A stretch of 64,000 nt of DNA from Iodobacter violaceini (GTDB lineage: Bacteria > Pseudomonadota > Gammaproteobacteria > Burkholderiales > Chitinibacteraceae): the NCBI RefSeq assembly GCF_011601265.1, contig NZ_JAAOLX010000007.1:248001-312000 (forward strand). Direction: 5' to 3'. Positions 10,052-19,163 of the stretch are shown here, in pieces. Position numbers and translations under genes: made by a program. Below the pieces are notes generated by a model. It had not been told where the DNA came from. It worked only from the letters and a program-made list of their open reading frames with translations, and made no database searches. Within the stretch, counting starts at the first letter, position 1; each line of letters begins with the position of its first letter.

Positions 10052-10546
10052 TCACTCCGAAGGATTAAACCCGCGTTCCAGAAACACTCCGCCGCCCCTT
10101 GGCGATTCTTTTTCATAAAGAATTTTTTCCAGTTTCAGCAGGCAATAGGCGTTCAGGGTGAGGTTATGCTTGGCGGCCTGGGCAATCAGCTGCGCCTTGG
10201 TCATTTTGTCTATTCGCAGAGTCAGTGTGGTGGCGTCCGCTTCGCTGCTGGATGCAAAAATCTTTTCTTTACGCCACGGGCAGTATTTTTCTACCCACTC
10301 CTCAGCCTGCTCCAGCGTGATGGGTGTAAGGACATCAGTGGGTATACGTTTTTCAGTATCCATATGAGGATGAGGAATATTGTGCTCAACCAAAAAATAC
10401 TGATCTCGCTTGGTGCGATAAAGCTCGATCAAATGCGGCACGCCTTGCTCATCTTTTGATTCGGTATGCATATGGCAATTTAATGCGGTGCGCGTGTTGT
10501 AGGTTTTGCCATCCACCACGCGCGAAATATGTTCGCGTACATACAT
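10052..10546 (-). CDS. Unknown protein with ribbon-helix-helix-like C-terminal segment, inside msh operon
   Basis: A 164-aa soluble protein not recognised as a pilus component. Residues ~108-146 (TLTLRIDKMTKAQLIAQAAK onward, then LNAYCLLKLEKIL) have the pattern of an Arc/HicB-like ribbon-helix-helix DNA-binding domain: a short beta strand, then two helices. The N-terminal ~90 residues look beta-rich and contain many His and Tyr. The SD AAAGGAGG six bases before ATG is near-perfect and the best in the operon, predicting high translation. It lies between mshE and mshG on the same strand. It could autoregulate the operon, or be an unrelated insertion. Confidence 0.7.
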   Translation of the reverse strand: MYVREHISRVVDGKTYNTRTALNCHMHTESKDEQGVPHLIELYRTKRDQYFLVEHNIPHPHMDTEKRIPTDVLTPITLEQAEEWVEKYCPWRKEKIFASSSEADATTLTLRIDKMTKAQLIAQAAKHNLTLNAYCLLKLEKILYEKESPRGGGVFLERGFNPSE

Positions 10547-10572
10547 TGCAATCCTCCTTTTTACTGGGGCAC

Positions 10573-12279
10573 TTAAACCACCCTGTCGGTTAAATCAATT
10601 ACACGGGAAATCTCTGCAAGCGAAGTCAGCCCATCCAGCACATGCCGGCATGCATCATCGGCCATGGGTCTGAAGCCCTGGGCTTCCGCCGCTTTTTTGA
10701 TTTCCAGGCGCGTGGCATGCCGGGCAATCAGTTCATCCAGCTCGGCACTCATTTTTAAGACTTCCATCACGGTTAAACGGCCCTTATAGCCCTGGTGATC
10801 ACACTTGGGGCAGCCACTGGCACGGTACAGCGTGATCGACTCACCTTCAGGCGCGATGCCCAATAAACGCCGCTCAAAAGCATCCGGCTCATAAGGCTCA
10901 CGGCAGAGCGGGCACAGTTTGCGGGCAAGGCGCTGGGCGATAATGCCGATGATATTGCCTGCCAATACATCGGGCAGCACGCCGATATCCAGGAGGCGCG
11001 GAATCGAGCCGATGGCAGAATTGGTATGCAGGGTTGAGTAAACCTGGTGGCCGGTCATGGCGGCGCGAAATGCCATATCGGCGGTATCGCGATCGCGGAT
11101 TTCACCCAGCAGGATGATGTCCGGATCTTGCCGCATCATCGAGCGTATGCCGTTCACAAAATCCATTTTGGCGGCTTCATTAACCGACGTTTGCCGCAGC
11201 ATGGGAATCGGATATTCCACCGGGTCTTCCAGCGTCATAATGTTGACGGCTTCGGTGTTCACGCTGCTTAAAATCGAATAGAGGGTGGTGGTTTTACCCG
11301 AGCCGGTGGGGCCGGTCACCAAAATAATCCCCTCTGGCCGGGCAATCATCAGCTGTAATAAATAGAGGTTTTCTTTGCTCAGGCCCAGCTTATCCAGCTT
11401 CACCAGGCCTTTTTGCCGGTCTAAAATCCGCAGCACAATATTCTCGCCCCAGGTGGTGGGCTGAGCCGCCACCCGAAAATCCAGCGGCCTGCCTGCCAGG
11501 GTAAGCGAGATGCGGCCATCTTGTGGTGAGCGGGTTTCGGCGATATTCATATTGCTCATCACCTTCAGCCGCACCACCATCGCTGGCCAATAGGTTTTGT
11601 GCAGAGCGCGAATTTGCCGCAGCACGCCGTCTATACGGTAGCGAATCCGCACAAAAGACGATTCAGGCTCAAAGTGAATATCCGATGCGCCGCGCGTGCA
11701 GGCATCGGCCAGCAGCGCATCAATCAGGCGCACCACCGGCTGGTTGTACTCGGCCTCGGCGTGCTGCAGGCTGGCGTAATCAATCACCCCTGTTTCTATT
11801 TCATTCAAAATGCCGTCGATAGACAGCTCAAAACCATAGTATTGGTCGATGGCATGGACTAAATCAGATTCCGCAGCCAGCAGCGTTTCCAGCTCGTATT
11901 TGTCTTTAAGCAGAATACGAACCTGATCCAGCGCAACCAGGTTATTCGGATTAGACATCGCCAGCGTCAGCTTATTCCTCTCCGTATCCAGCGAGACCGG
12001 CAGCAGCATATGCCGCTTGGCCACGTCTTTGGGCACCAGCTTAATCGCCTGCGTGTCAGCCAGAATCTTGGACAAATCGACGCTGACCTGCCCCAGGTTT
12101 TCTGACAAGGCATCACGCAAAATACCTTCAGACACAAAGCCCAGCGACACCATCAGCTTGCCCAGTGGCACGCCGCTGCGCCGCTGCTCAAACAGAGTAA
12201 TGCGCAGCTGATCCTCTGACAGCAGGCCTTTGGAAACCAGCAGCTCGCCCAGCGGAAGCTTTCTGACCGGCGCGTTCAT
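10573..12279 (-). CDS. mshE: MshE, pilus extension ATPase (GspE/PilB family)
   Basis: Hexameric ATPase powering pilin polymerisation, 568 aa. The N-terminal MshEN region contains two LG-x-L-x3-G modules, at residues ~8-35 and ~36-60. Walker A GPTGSGKTTT is near 322, Asp and His boxes and LLGEIRDRDTADMA follow, and two C-x2-C pairs (CPLC near 453, CPKC near 488) form the zinc site. MshEN domains of this family bind cyclic di-GMP in Vibrio cholerae MshE. Here the basic residue usually just before LG reads as Pro in both modules, so binding is uncertain. The SD GGAG precedes the ATG. Confidence 0.93.
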   Translation of the reverse strand: MNAPVRKLPLGELLVSKGLLSEDQLRITLFEQRRSGVPLGKLMVSLGFVSEGILRDALSENLGQVSVDLSKILADTQAIKLVPKDVAKRHMLLPVSLDTERNKLTLAMSNPNNLVALDQVRILLKDKYELETLLAAESDLVHAIDQYYGFELSIDGILNEIETGVIDYASLQHAEAEYNQPVVRLIDALLADACTRGASDIHFEPESSFVRIRYRIDGVLRQIRALHKTYWPAMVVRLKVMSNMNIAETRSPQDGRISLTLAGRPLDFRVAAQPTTWGENIVLRILDRQKGLVKLDKLGLSKENLYLLQLMIARPEGIILVTGPTGSGKTTTLYSILSSVNTEAVNIMTLEDPVEYPIPMLRQTSVNEAAKMDFVNGIRSMMRQDPDIILLGEIRDRDTADMAFRAAMTGHQVYSTLHTNSAIGSIPRLLDIGVLPDVLAGNIIGIIAQRLARKLCPLCREPYEPDAFERRLLGIAPEGESITLYRASGCPKCDHQGYKGRLTVMEVLKMSAELDELIARHATRLEIKKAAEAQGFRPMADDACRHVLDGLTSLAEISRVIDLTDRVV

Positions 12280-12370
12280 AAGCGCTCCATGGCATGCAAG
12301 CTTGCTTCAGCAAACGCCCGCACCACCGAATCTGATCCGCTGTCTGGCGCTAACTTTGTGGCGGCAATCA

Positions 12371-13801
12371 TTATTGCGGCTCCAAAGCTTTCAATCTTGC
12401 TTCGGCAATTGCCCGGTCAAAAGTCCCTTTGCCTGCTAAGGCCTGCCGGTAATACCTTGCTGCAGATTTGTTTTCTTGTAAGTGCTCCAGGCTGATAGCC
12501 AGATTAAATGCGTAATCTGCATTGCCTGCATCCAGTGACAATGCCTGAAAATACGCACCCTGTGCCTCGCTCCATCGATTTTGCCCTGCGTAAAGATTAG
12601 CCAGGGCAAATGCGGCATCGGCCTGCTGAGCCGAGAGCTGGCGCAGGCCTGCTTCCGAGCTTTCATTCGCAGGGGTCAGCGAATACAAAGCCGACTGCGC
12701 CACTTCATCTCTTGGATACAGCGATAATATTTGCCGGTAAAAATGAGCGGCCTCTGCCCCTGCGCCCCGCTTCATCGCCAGAGCGGCCATTCCCAGCAAG
12801 GCATCACGATTTCGGGCATCCTGCTGCAGCATGCGGCGGTAGCCCTCTTCAGCCGCCCGATAATCGCCCTGCTGAAACGAGCGGTATGCCATCGCCAGCG
12901 GCAGCGGAACGGCAGCCTCATTATTTTGGGTTTCAAAACGAATGCCTGCGCCATTGGGTGCGCCGGAACGCTCCTCCACACTGGCCGCATCCCCTTTGTA
13001 GCGGGCAGGAGCAGGCAGGGGGGGAGGAGTCAGCACGGCCACCACGGCACTGGCGGCCAGCACTGGCGCCGGAGTGGCTGGCACCGGGCTGGCGGCGGGT
13101 GTGGCCAGGGCCGCCTCTGCGATTGCTGGTGCTGGTGCTGGTGCTGGTGCTGGTGCTGGTGCTGGTGCTGGTGCTGCAACAGCAGACACGGTCAGGGCCT
13201 GATACTGCCACCAGAAATAGCCGCCCATTCCCCCCACAATCACCACGCCCCCCAACACCAGCCAGGGCAGCGTTTTAGAACGCTGCTGCAGCTTAAGCAC
13301 GGGCGGCGGAGCAACGATGGGGGCAGGAGGAGGAGGCGTCATTGTCACAGGAGCCGCTGGCTCTTCCGGAGCGGCAGGCGGAGGTGTGCTTTTCAGCCAT
13401 GTGAGATCTTCTTCAGGCTCTGGCTCATTAAGCAGCACTGGCGGTAAATTAGCCTCATCCACGGCTGAATTAACCTGACCGGTTTGATTGGCTTGACCGG
13501 CTGGAGCCGGATCGCCAGACGGAAGAGGCGGTACCAAATCATCTAATGGCAGCGGCACAAACTCCCATGGTGCATCAGCAGAAGGGGCTAAGGGCTCAGT
13601 ATCTTCCAGAGATAAAAAAGTAGTTTCTTCCTCCTGCGCATCTGGCGCTGGCTCCTCAGCAGCATCACTTAGCTGCAGGGGGGCATTCAGATCAGCGGCC
13701 TGATCAGTTGCAGCATTGTCATCACCAGCGGCCAGAGCTGCCGCCTCACGCAGCCGTTTGGCTTCCTCCGCTTTTTTTAAGGCCTGCAGCAATAAGCTCA
13801 T
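12371..13801 (-). CDS. mshN: MshN-like TPR protein
   Basis: A 476-aa bitopic protein: cytoplasmic acidic and Pro-rich N-terminus (1-180), a transmembrane helix (LPWLVLGGVVIVGGMGGYFW, near 180-200), an Ala-Pro tract, then several tetratricopeptide repeats to the end. The start MSLLLQALKKAEEAKR is characteristic of MshN and related GspB/TPR proteins. It overlaps mshL by ATGA. TPR proteins of this class probably help place the secretin or scaffold assembly. The Ala-Pro linker is encoded by a hexanucleotide tandem repeat, so its length may vary between strains. Confidence 0.82.
   Translation of the reverse strand: MSLLLQALKKAEEAKRLREAAALAAGDDNAATDQAADLNAPLQLSDAAEEPAPDAQEEETTFLSLEDTEPLAPSADAPWEFVPLPLDDLVPPLPSGDPAPAGQANQTGQVNSAVDEANLPPVLLNEPEPEEDLTWLKSTPPPAAPEEPAAPVTMTPPPPAPIVAPPPVLKLQQRSKTLPWLVLGGVVIVGGMGGYFWWQYQALTVSAVAAPAPAPAPAPAPAPAPAIAEAALATPAASPVPATPAPVLAASAVVAVLTPPPLPAPARYKGDAASVEERSGAPNGAGIRFETQNNEAAVPLPLAMAYRSFQQGDYRAAEEGYRRMLQQDARNRDALLGMAALAMKRGAGAEAAHFYRQILSLYPRDEVAQSALYSLTPANESSEAGLRQLSAQQADAAFALANLYAGQNRWSEAQGAYFQALSLDAGNADYAFNLAISLEHLQENKSAARYYRQALAGKGTFDRAIAEARLKALEPQ
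13125..13176. repeat. (GCTGGT)n hexanucleotide tandem repeat in mshN
   Basis: About 8.7 perfect copies of the six-base unit GCTGGT, read as alternating Ala-Pro codons on the minus strand. Since the unit is six bases, slippage changes the linker length by two residues without shifting the frame. It sits just outside the predicted membrane helix of the MshN-like protein. Confidence 0.95.
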
Positions 13802-15627
13802 GGTTTAGTCCCCAAAGGAACACCTCCGGACTGAAATGCCGATAAATCATGATCTGCTTCATTCTTAAAAAACTGATCATTAGGTAAAAACTGCTGATAA
13901 TTACCTAAATCGCTGCTGTCCCTGATTAAAACAGGGCGTAAAAAAACCACTAATTCAATTTTTCTGACTTTATCATTGCGATAGCTGAATAAATCGCCCA
14001 CATAGGGCATTCGCGATAAACCCGGCACCCCCTGCCTGTCATTATTTAATGAATCCTGAATTAACCCGCCCAAAATAGCCACTTGCCCGCTGGCTACTTT
14101 TAAAGTGGAATCAAACTCCCTGACCTGCAATATCGGCACAAGACTTTTAATTTGCGTATTGTTGGCGGCCGCCAGAATGGCCACAGCAGGGTCTTCAATA
14201 AATGAATTAATATTGGTAATGGTTGGCCTTACATTCAGGGCAACCTGGCCATCTTCAGAAATTTGCGGCGTCACCTGCATCACCAAACCAATAGGCACTG
14301 TATGCAGCTCGCTGTCGTAAGTAGCCTGAGTGGTGACTTTTCCATCAGTTACAACGGGTGGTGTTACTTTAATTGTAAAATACACCTGCTCTTCCACAAC
14401 CTTCATTACGGCCGTCTGATTATTTAATGCCATGATTTTGGGGCTGGATAGAACACGGGTACGGCCAAATTGCTCCAGCATTTTAATAGTGAAATTAAAT
14501 GTGCCGCTTAAAATACCCCCCGTTTTGGTATATGAAAGAATACTTAAAGGGGCAGTACCCAGATTATTAGCCAGGGATTTCTGTTGAAAATTTAACTGAT
14601 TATCTGTTTCGCCAATCCGGCTCCAGTCCACCCCCGCCTGATACTGATCAGATAATAAAACCTCTACAATCGTGGCCTCAATCAGTACCTGACGCAAAGC
14701 ACCGCTTTGTACTGCATTTAAATACTCTGCTACTTTTGCGTGTTCTTTCTGGCTGGCCCTTACTGTAACAACACCTGTTTCCGGATTAAGAATAACGAGT
14801 CTGCTGCTATCTGCCGGCGGGCTGGTTTTATTAATGGGCTGCGATTCACCTGATTTTATTTTTTCTGTTTCTGCATTGGTTTTATTAGCCTGAGCTATAT
14901 CTTTGGCCGCTTTAGCTGCTTCTGCAGCTGTTTTAACGACTTCTTTTTTATCAGCAGAGACATTGCTTTTAACAGCCTGCGCGCTTTGATCCTGCACAAT
15001 AGCCCCCAGCTGCGCCCCGCCATTTTTCGCATCAGCAGATATACCCAGCAGCTCTTTTAAATTTAAATCGATCTGTTTCCACAGATGATGATCGGCCAGC
15101 ATATCAATTTGCGTATTAGAGCTATTACCAGACCCGCCACCACTGCCACTGCTTACCGAATTAGCCAGCGTAACGTTAGATTTAACGTTTCTGGATAAAT
15201 TAAAATAATTCATTCTGTAGGTTTTAAGATAAGGCAAATCTGGCGTAACGGTTAATACGCCGTTTTCTAATTCCCAGCGCAAATCAACTTGTTTACTCAT
15301 CCGCTCTAATATTTGCGGCAGCGTCTGATTGATGGCATTTAATGTAACATTGCCACTTACCCCGGCATGCACATCCACATTTATTCTGGCATCCCGCCCA
15401 AGAGCAAATAAAATTTCATTTACAGGCACCTGATGCACCACGACGCTATAGGTAGCCGTTTTAGCAGCAGGCTGCGGTTTAGGTAAAACAGGCATTGCAC
15501 TGACCGGTTTTGGAATCTCAGAAGAAACGGCTTTAGCTTCTAAATGGCGGCCAGTTTCCATCTCCAGGCCCGATTGACCGGCGCAGGCACTGAGCAAGAA
15601 AACCAGAATTAAAATTTGCCACCGCAT
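13798..15627 (-). CDS. mshL: MshL, outer-membrane secretin
   Basis: Forms the outer-membrane pore for the pilus. From ATG 15627 the protein has 609 aa and starts MRWQILILVFLLSACAGQS, a lipoprotein signal with lipobox L-S-A-C. An ATG 8 codons upstream (15651) would place extra residues before the signal, so I prefer 15627. N-terminal secretin/TonB-like short domains (about 60-140) precede an Ala/Lys-rich insert (about 215-275) and the C-terminal secretin core (VLSSPKIMALNNQTAVMKV onward), ending with KIELVVFLRPVLI. It overlaps mshN by ATGA. Confidence 0.92.
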   Translation of the reverse strand: MRWQILILVFLLSACAGQSGLEMETGRHLEAKAVSSEIPKPVSAMPVLPKPQPAAKTATYSVVVHQVPVNEILFALGRDARINVDVHAGVSGNVTLNAINQTLPQILERMSKQVDLRWELENGVLTVTPDLPYLKTYRMNYFNLSRNVKSNVTLANSVSSGSGGGSGNSSNTQIDMLADHHLWKQIDLNLKELLGISADAKNGGAQLGAIVQDQSAQAVKSNVSADKKEVVKTAAEAAKAAKDIAQANKTNAETEKIKSGESQPINKTSPPADSSRLVILNPETGVVTVRASQKEHAKVAEYLNAVQSGALRQVLIEATIVEVLLSDQYQAGVDWSRIGETDNQLNFQQKSLANNLGTAPLSILSYTKTGGILSGTFNFTIKMLEQFGRTRVLSSPKIMALNNQTAVMKVVEEQVYFTIKVTPPVVTDGKVTTQATYDSELHTVPIGLVMQVTPQISEDGQVALNVRPTITNINSFIEDPAVAILAAANNTQIKSLVPILQVREFDSTLKVASGQVAILGGLIQDSLNNDRQGVPGLSRMPYVGDLFSYRNDKVRKIELVVFLRPVLIRDSSDLGNYQQFLPNDQFFKNEADHDLSAFQSGGVPLGTKP

Positions 15628-15776
15628 TATTGAGCACTCATACAGAAACATCTGCTGTTTAATAGCCGGATCAATACATCATCAGGCCAGCCATTTAAGT
15701 TCGGCATGAAATAATTTATAGAATGGAATAATTAATAATTCCTGATTAATAGCTTATCTCTGCTATTTATTCACGC

Positions 15777-17087
15777 TTACAAATTCCACAATTCGTCCCG
15801 CATCCCTCCCACAGTGCGCAAAATAGGCTTATTTTTTCTGAGTGATTCCGGCAGACTGGCCATTGCAGCTTTGGCACTGTTTTTATCAGGAAAAAGGCCA
15901 TAAACCAGGCCCCAGCCTTTACTGCCCCTGACTTCAGCGGGGTAAATTAATAATTGCTCATGGGGTAATAACAAAGCGGCCTGTGCCAGGAATTTTTCTA
16001 ATTCAGCCGTTTTGGATTGAGAAGTCACCAGCAGCATAACCGCCGTATCACTCGCCTCAGCACGATTCATTTTTTGCCTGGATTCAGTCAGTTTTTGCCG
16101 CAAAGCTGCAGTAAGCGGCAAATCCGGGGCCAGGGCTTCCGGGCTGCTGGCTAATGCCAGAGGAGCCGATGCCACAATCACTTGTGCCGGCGGGTTTGCG
16201 GCTTGCATCAGGCCAGCCCACACACCTCCGGCCAGCCCCACAGACAGCACAATCCATCCCCATCCGGTGCGCTTTTTAACCGGTTTGAAAGCGCTGTCTT
16301 TCACCGCCGCGCTTACATGCTTTGCTGTAATTGAATGCTGGCTCTGGCAAAATGCAGCCATTAAAGCTTTATCCGCCAAAATATTTATCCGCCGGGTTAA
16401 ACCTTCCGAAGCGCGATAAATAGACGACAAAGCCTCGGCTTGAAATAACTCTGGCCCACGATACCCAGCCGTGCGCATCCGAAAATCGATATAAGATTCA
16501 ATATCTTTTGCTTTAAGCGGCGCCAGCTGAAATACATGGGTAATCCGCTCGCGTAATTGGCGTAAATCCTGCCTGGCCAAACGCGCATCCAGCTCGGTTT
16601 GCCCAAACAATACAATTTGCAATAATTTATGGTGGCCATGATCCAGATTTGAAAGCAGCCTGACGGCCTCCAGGCTTTCTGTTGGCATGGCATGGGCTTC
16701 ATCGATCAGAATGACCACCTGCCGCCCTGTGGCAAAGCGCTCGAGTAAGGCCGCCTGTAAATCCCTGACTCTGCCACTCGTGTATGTTGCATCGCAGACT
16801 ATGCCCAGATCGTCAGCAATCATCAGCATTAATTCATCCGGCTTCATGGCGGGATTAGCGATATAAACGCTGTCCACGCTGGCGGGTAAACGCTCCATCA
16901 ACACCCTGCACAGCATAGTTTTGCCACTTCCAACCTCCCCCACCACTTTAACCAAGCCTTCTCCTGCCAGGACGGCATAAATCAAGGCATCCAGAGTAGC
17001 GCCCCGCTCAGCCCCGACAAAGAAAAACTCAGGGTGCGGCGTAATCCGGAAAGGGGGTTCGTTTAAGCCAAAGTGTTCCAGATACAT
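15777..17087 (-). CDS. mshM: MshM, ExeA-like AAA ATPase with C-terminal SPOR-like region
   Basis: A 436-aa protein starting MYLEHFGLNEPPFRITPHPE, the hallmark of the ExeA/MshM family. Walker A GEVGSGKTML lies near residue 47 and a Walker B LIDEAHAM near 126. A membrane helix (GWIVLSVGLAGGVWAGLMQA, 275-295) precedes a periplasmic domain whose end (GWGLVYGLFPDKNSAKAAMA) resembles SPOR peptidoglycan-binding repeats. ExeA-type proteins use ATP and peptidoglycan binding to help insert the secretin, consistent with its place before mshL. It is the first gene of the operon; 125 AT-rich bases separate it from mshL. Confidence 0.9.
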   Translation of the reverse strand: MYLEHFGLNEPPFRITPHPEFFFVGAERGATLDALIYAVLAGEGLVKVVGEVGSGKTMLCRVLMERLPASVDSVYIANPAMKPDELMLMIADDLGIVCDATYTSGRVRDLQAALLERFATGRQVVILIDEAHAMPTESLEAVRLLSNLDHGHHKLLQIVLFGQTELDARLARQDLRQLRERITHVFQLAPLKAKDIESYIDFRMRTAGYRGPELFQAEALSSIYRASEGLTRRINILADKALMAAFCQSQHSITAKHVSAAVKDSAFKPVKKRTGWGWIVLSVGLAGGVWAGLMQAANPPAQVIVASAPLALASSPEALAPDLPLTAALRQKLTESRQKMNRAEASDTAVMLLVTSQSKTAELEKFLAQAALLLPHEQLLIYPAEVRGSKGWGLVYGLFPDKNSAKAAMASLPESLRKNKPILRTVGGMRDELWNL

Positions 17088-17502
17088 TGATGATCCTGTC
17101 TATGGATGAACGCTTGCTTTCATACTAGTACGAGGATTCAGTAAAAATTAAACAAATATCTGGACGGACAAGCCTTTACCTGAGCGCAATAAAACGCTGC
17201 AGATGCAATGCTCATCAGTCGTTAAATAAAGCGGGGATTAAATTGACAACCAGCAGGAATAAATACGATAGAAATGTTGTTTTTTCGTGTGTTTGCATGC
17301 CGTTTTTGGCGGGTTTATCAGGGCAAAAAACACAATGAATCAGGGCTGATTCCGCGGCAGCAAAAGCGATACAAGACTTGCCGTGACAAGCCAGCTTTGC
17401 TGCATGGCAATAATTCCATACATTTTCATACAAAGTTAACCTACCTGATCAGGCCAGACACACCTACAATACCCCCTTTTTATGCCAAGAGTATCGTGAA
17501 CC
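17088..17502. other. Divergent intergenic region, mshM / mlaF
   Basis: 415 bp between two divergently read operons, so both promoters should lie here. I see no convincing -35/-10 pair. The mshM SD GACAGGATC stands just before its ATG. Short ORFs on both strands look like chance frames without SD or domain. Confidence 0.5.
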
Positions 17503-18312
17503 ATGCCTTCCTCGCTGGTCCAGTTTGAGAATGTGAGCTTTGCTTACGGTGAACGTCCGGTGCTTACCGATGTATCGCTGAGCATCAAGCCCGGCCAGGT
17601 GGTCGCCATCATGGGTGGATCCGGCTCGGGCAAAACCACCATCCTCAAGTTGATTGGCGGGCAAATTCAGCCCCATATGGGCAAGCTGACGGTTGCCGGA
17701 GAGGATGTGGGCAGGATGAACGAGGCCAGTCTTTATAAAATGCGTAAAAAACTTGGCATGTTGTTTCAGTTTGGCGCGCTTTTTACTGACTTATCTGTAT
17801 TTGATAACGTGGCATTTCCGCTCAGAGAGCGCAGCAATCTGCCCGAATCCATGATCCGTGATTTAGTGCTGATGAAACTGAACGCCGTAGGCTTACGGGG
17901 CGTCAGTGATCAGATGCCATCAGAGCTGTCCGGCGGCATGGCAAGACGCGTGGCACTGGCAAGGGCAATTGCCCTTGACCCTGCTGTGATGCTTTATGAC
18001 GAGCCATTTACGGGTTTAGATCCCATTTCGCTCGCCACGATCGGCCAGCTGATCCGCAATTTGAATGATGCCCTTGGCACGGCATCGGTGATTGTGACGC
18101 ACGATGTTGAAGAATCGCTGTCGATTGTGGACTACGTCTATTTTCTGGCCGACGGAAAAATTGTTGCCGAAGGCACGCCAGAACAAGTTCGCTCATCAAC
18201 ACACCCTTTTGTAAAACAGTTTATCAATGGGGAAACAGACGGCCCTGTGCCTTTCCACAAACCCGCTGTCCCCTATGCCAGCGATCTGGGATTGGAGCCA
18301 CCCCGTGCTTAA
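17503..18312 (+). CDS. mlaF: MlaF, ATPase of the Mla phospholipid ABC transporter
   Basis: ATP-binding subunit of the MlaFEDB complex, which moves phospholipids between the inner and outer membranes and keeps outer-leaflet asymmetry. The 269 aa are normal. Walker A GGSGSGKTT is near residue 39, the signature LSGGMARR near 142 and Walker B MLYDEPFTGLDP follow. It is the first gene of mlaFEDCBA, and its last bases overlap the mlaE start. Confidence 0.96.
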   Translation: MPSSLVQFENVSFAYGERPVLTDVSLSIKPGQVVAIMGGSGSGKTTILKLIGGQIQPHMGKLTVAGEDVGRMNEASLYKMRKKLGMLFQFGALFTDLSVFDNVAFPLRERSNLPESMIRDLVLMKLNAVGLRGVSDQMPSELSGGMARRVALARAIALDPAVMLYDEPFTGLDPISLATIGQLIRNLNDALGTASVIVTHDVEESLSIVDYVYFLADGKIVAEGTPEQVRSSTHPFVKQFINGETDGPVPFHKPAVPYASDLGLEPPRA

Positions 18313-19099
18313 TTATCTGTTTAACGCCATCTCAAAATTTGGCCGGCCGTTCAGCAACATCATCATCAAGCTGGGCTTTGCCTGCCGCTTTATGCTGGCT
18401 ATCCTGCGTCATTCCCCTACCTCCTTGCTCAGGTTTCAGCTTACAATGCGTGAAATCTGGTTTGCGGGTGTGCTCTCTGTATTGATTATTGCGGTATCAG
18501 GCCTGTTTGTAGGCATGGTCCTGGCCCTGCAAGGTTTTGATACGCTGCAGCGCTTTGGTGCTACCGAATCGCTGGGCATTTTAGTGGCCCTGTCATTGGT
18601 CCGAGAGCTGGGGCCTGTGGTGGGTGCTTTACTGTTTGCCAGCCGTGCAGGCTCGGCCATTACCGCAGAGATTGGCTTGATGAAAGCCACAGAACAACTG
18701 GCGGCAATGGAAATGATGGCCGTTAACCCCATCGCCCGCGTCGTTGCACCGCGTTTCTGGGGGGGCGTGATCTCTATGCCTCTGCTTGCGGCCATGTTCA
18801 GTGCAATGGGTATTTTTGGCGGCTATCTGATTGGGGTAAAGCTGCTTGGGCTGGATGAAGGCGCTTTTTGGTCGCAAATGCAAAGCGCAGTGGATTTTCG
18901 CCAGGATGTCATCAACGGCGTGATCAAGAGCGTGGTATTTGGTGTTGCCATCTCACTCATTGCGGTCTTTGAAGGGTATGATGCGCCGCCTACCGCTGAG
19001 GGCGTATCTGGAGCAACAACCCGTACGGTTGTGACCAGCTCACTTGTCATTCTGGCGCTGGACTTTGTGCTCACCGCCTTTATGTTCAGAGGAATTTAA
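18305..19099 (+). CDS. mlaE: MlaE, permease of the Mla transporter
   Basis: Inner-membrane permease of 264 aa. I place the start at GTG 18305, which overlaps the mlaF stop by 8 bp and gives the typical N-terminus (M)LNYLFNAISKFGRP. An upstream ATG at 18227 would add 26 residues read out of frame from the MlaF C-terminus. The protein has the MlaE/YrbE pattern with about five membrane segments and the conserved LVRELGPVVGALLFASRAGS. Confidence 0.95.
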   Translation: MLNYLFNAISKFGRPFSNIIIKLGFACRFMLAILRHSPTSLLRFQLTMREIWFAGVLSVLIIAVSGLFVGMVLALQGFDTLQRFGATESLGILVALSLVRELGPVVGALLFASRAGSAITAEIGLMKATEQLAAMEMMAVNPIARVVAPRFWGGVISMPLLAAMFSAMGIFGGYLIGVKLLGLDEGAFWSQMQSAVDFRQDVINGVIKSVVFGVAISLIAVFEGYDAPPTAEGVSGATTRTVVTSSLVILALDFVLTAFMFRGI

Positions 19100-19163
19100 G
19101 AATTTCCGGATGTCCCGGCTTATGGCCGGTGCATCCGCTGTTAAGTGTCTAAGGGGTATTAAA

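Noticed and set aside
13125-13176. Tandem repeat as possible CRISPR or minisatellite
   Set aside because: Six-base unit with no spacers, coding for Ala-Pro in mshN; not a CRISPR.
12610-13447. Plus-strand ORFs of 222 and 238 aa across mshN
   Set aside because: Antisense to mshN and containing poly-(Leu-Val) or (Cys-Trp) from the hexamer repeat; artefacts.
18227-18304. Upstream ATG start for mlaE
   Set aside because: It would read 26 codons out of frame through the mlaF C-terminus; GTG 18305 gives the family-typical start.
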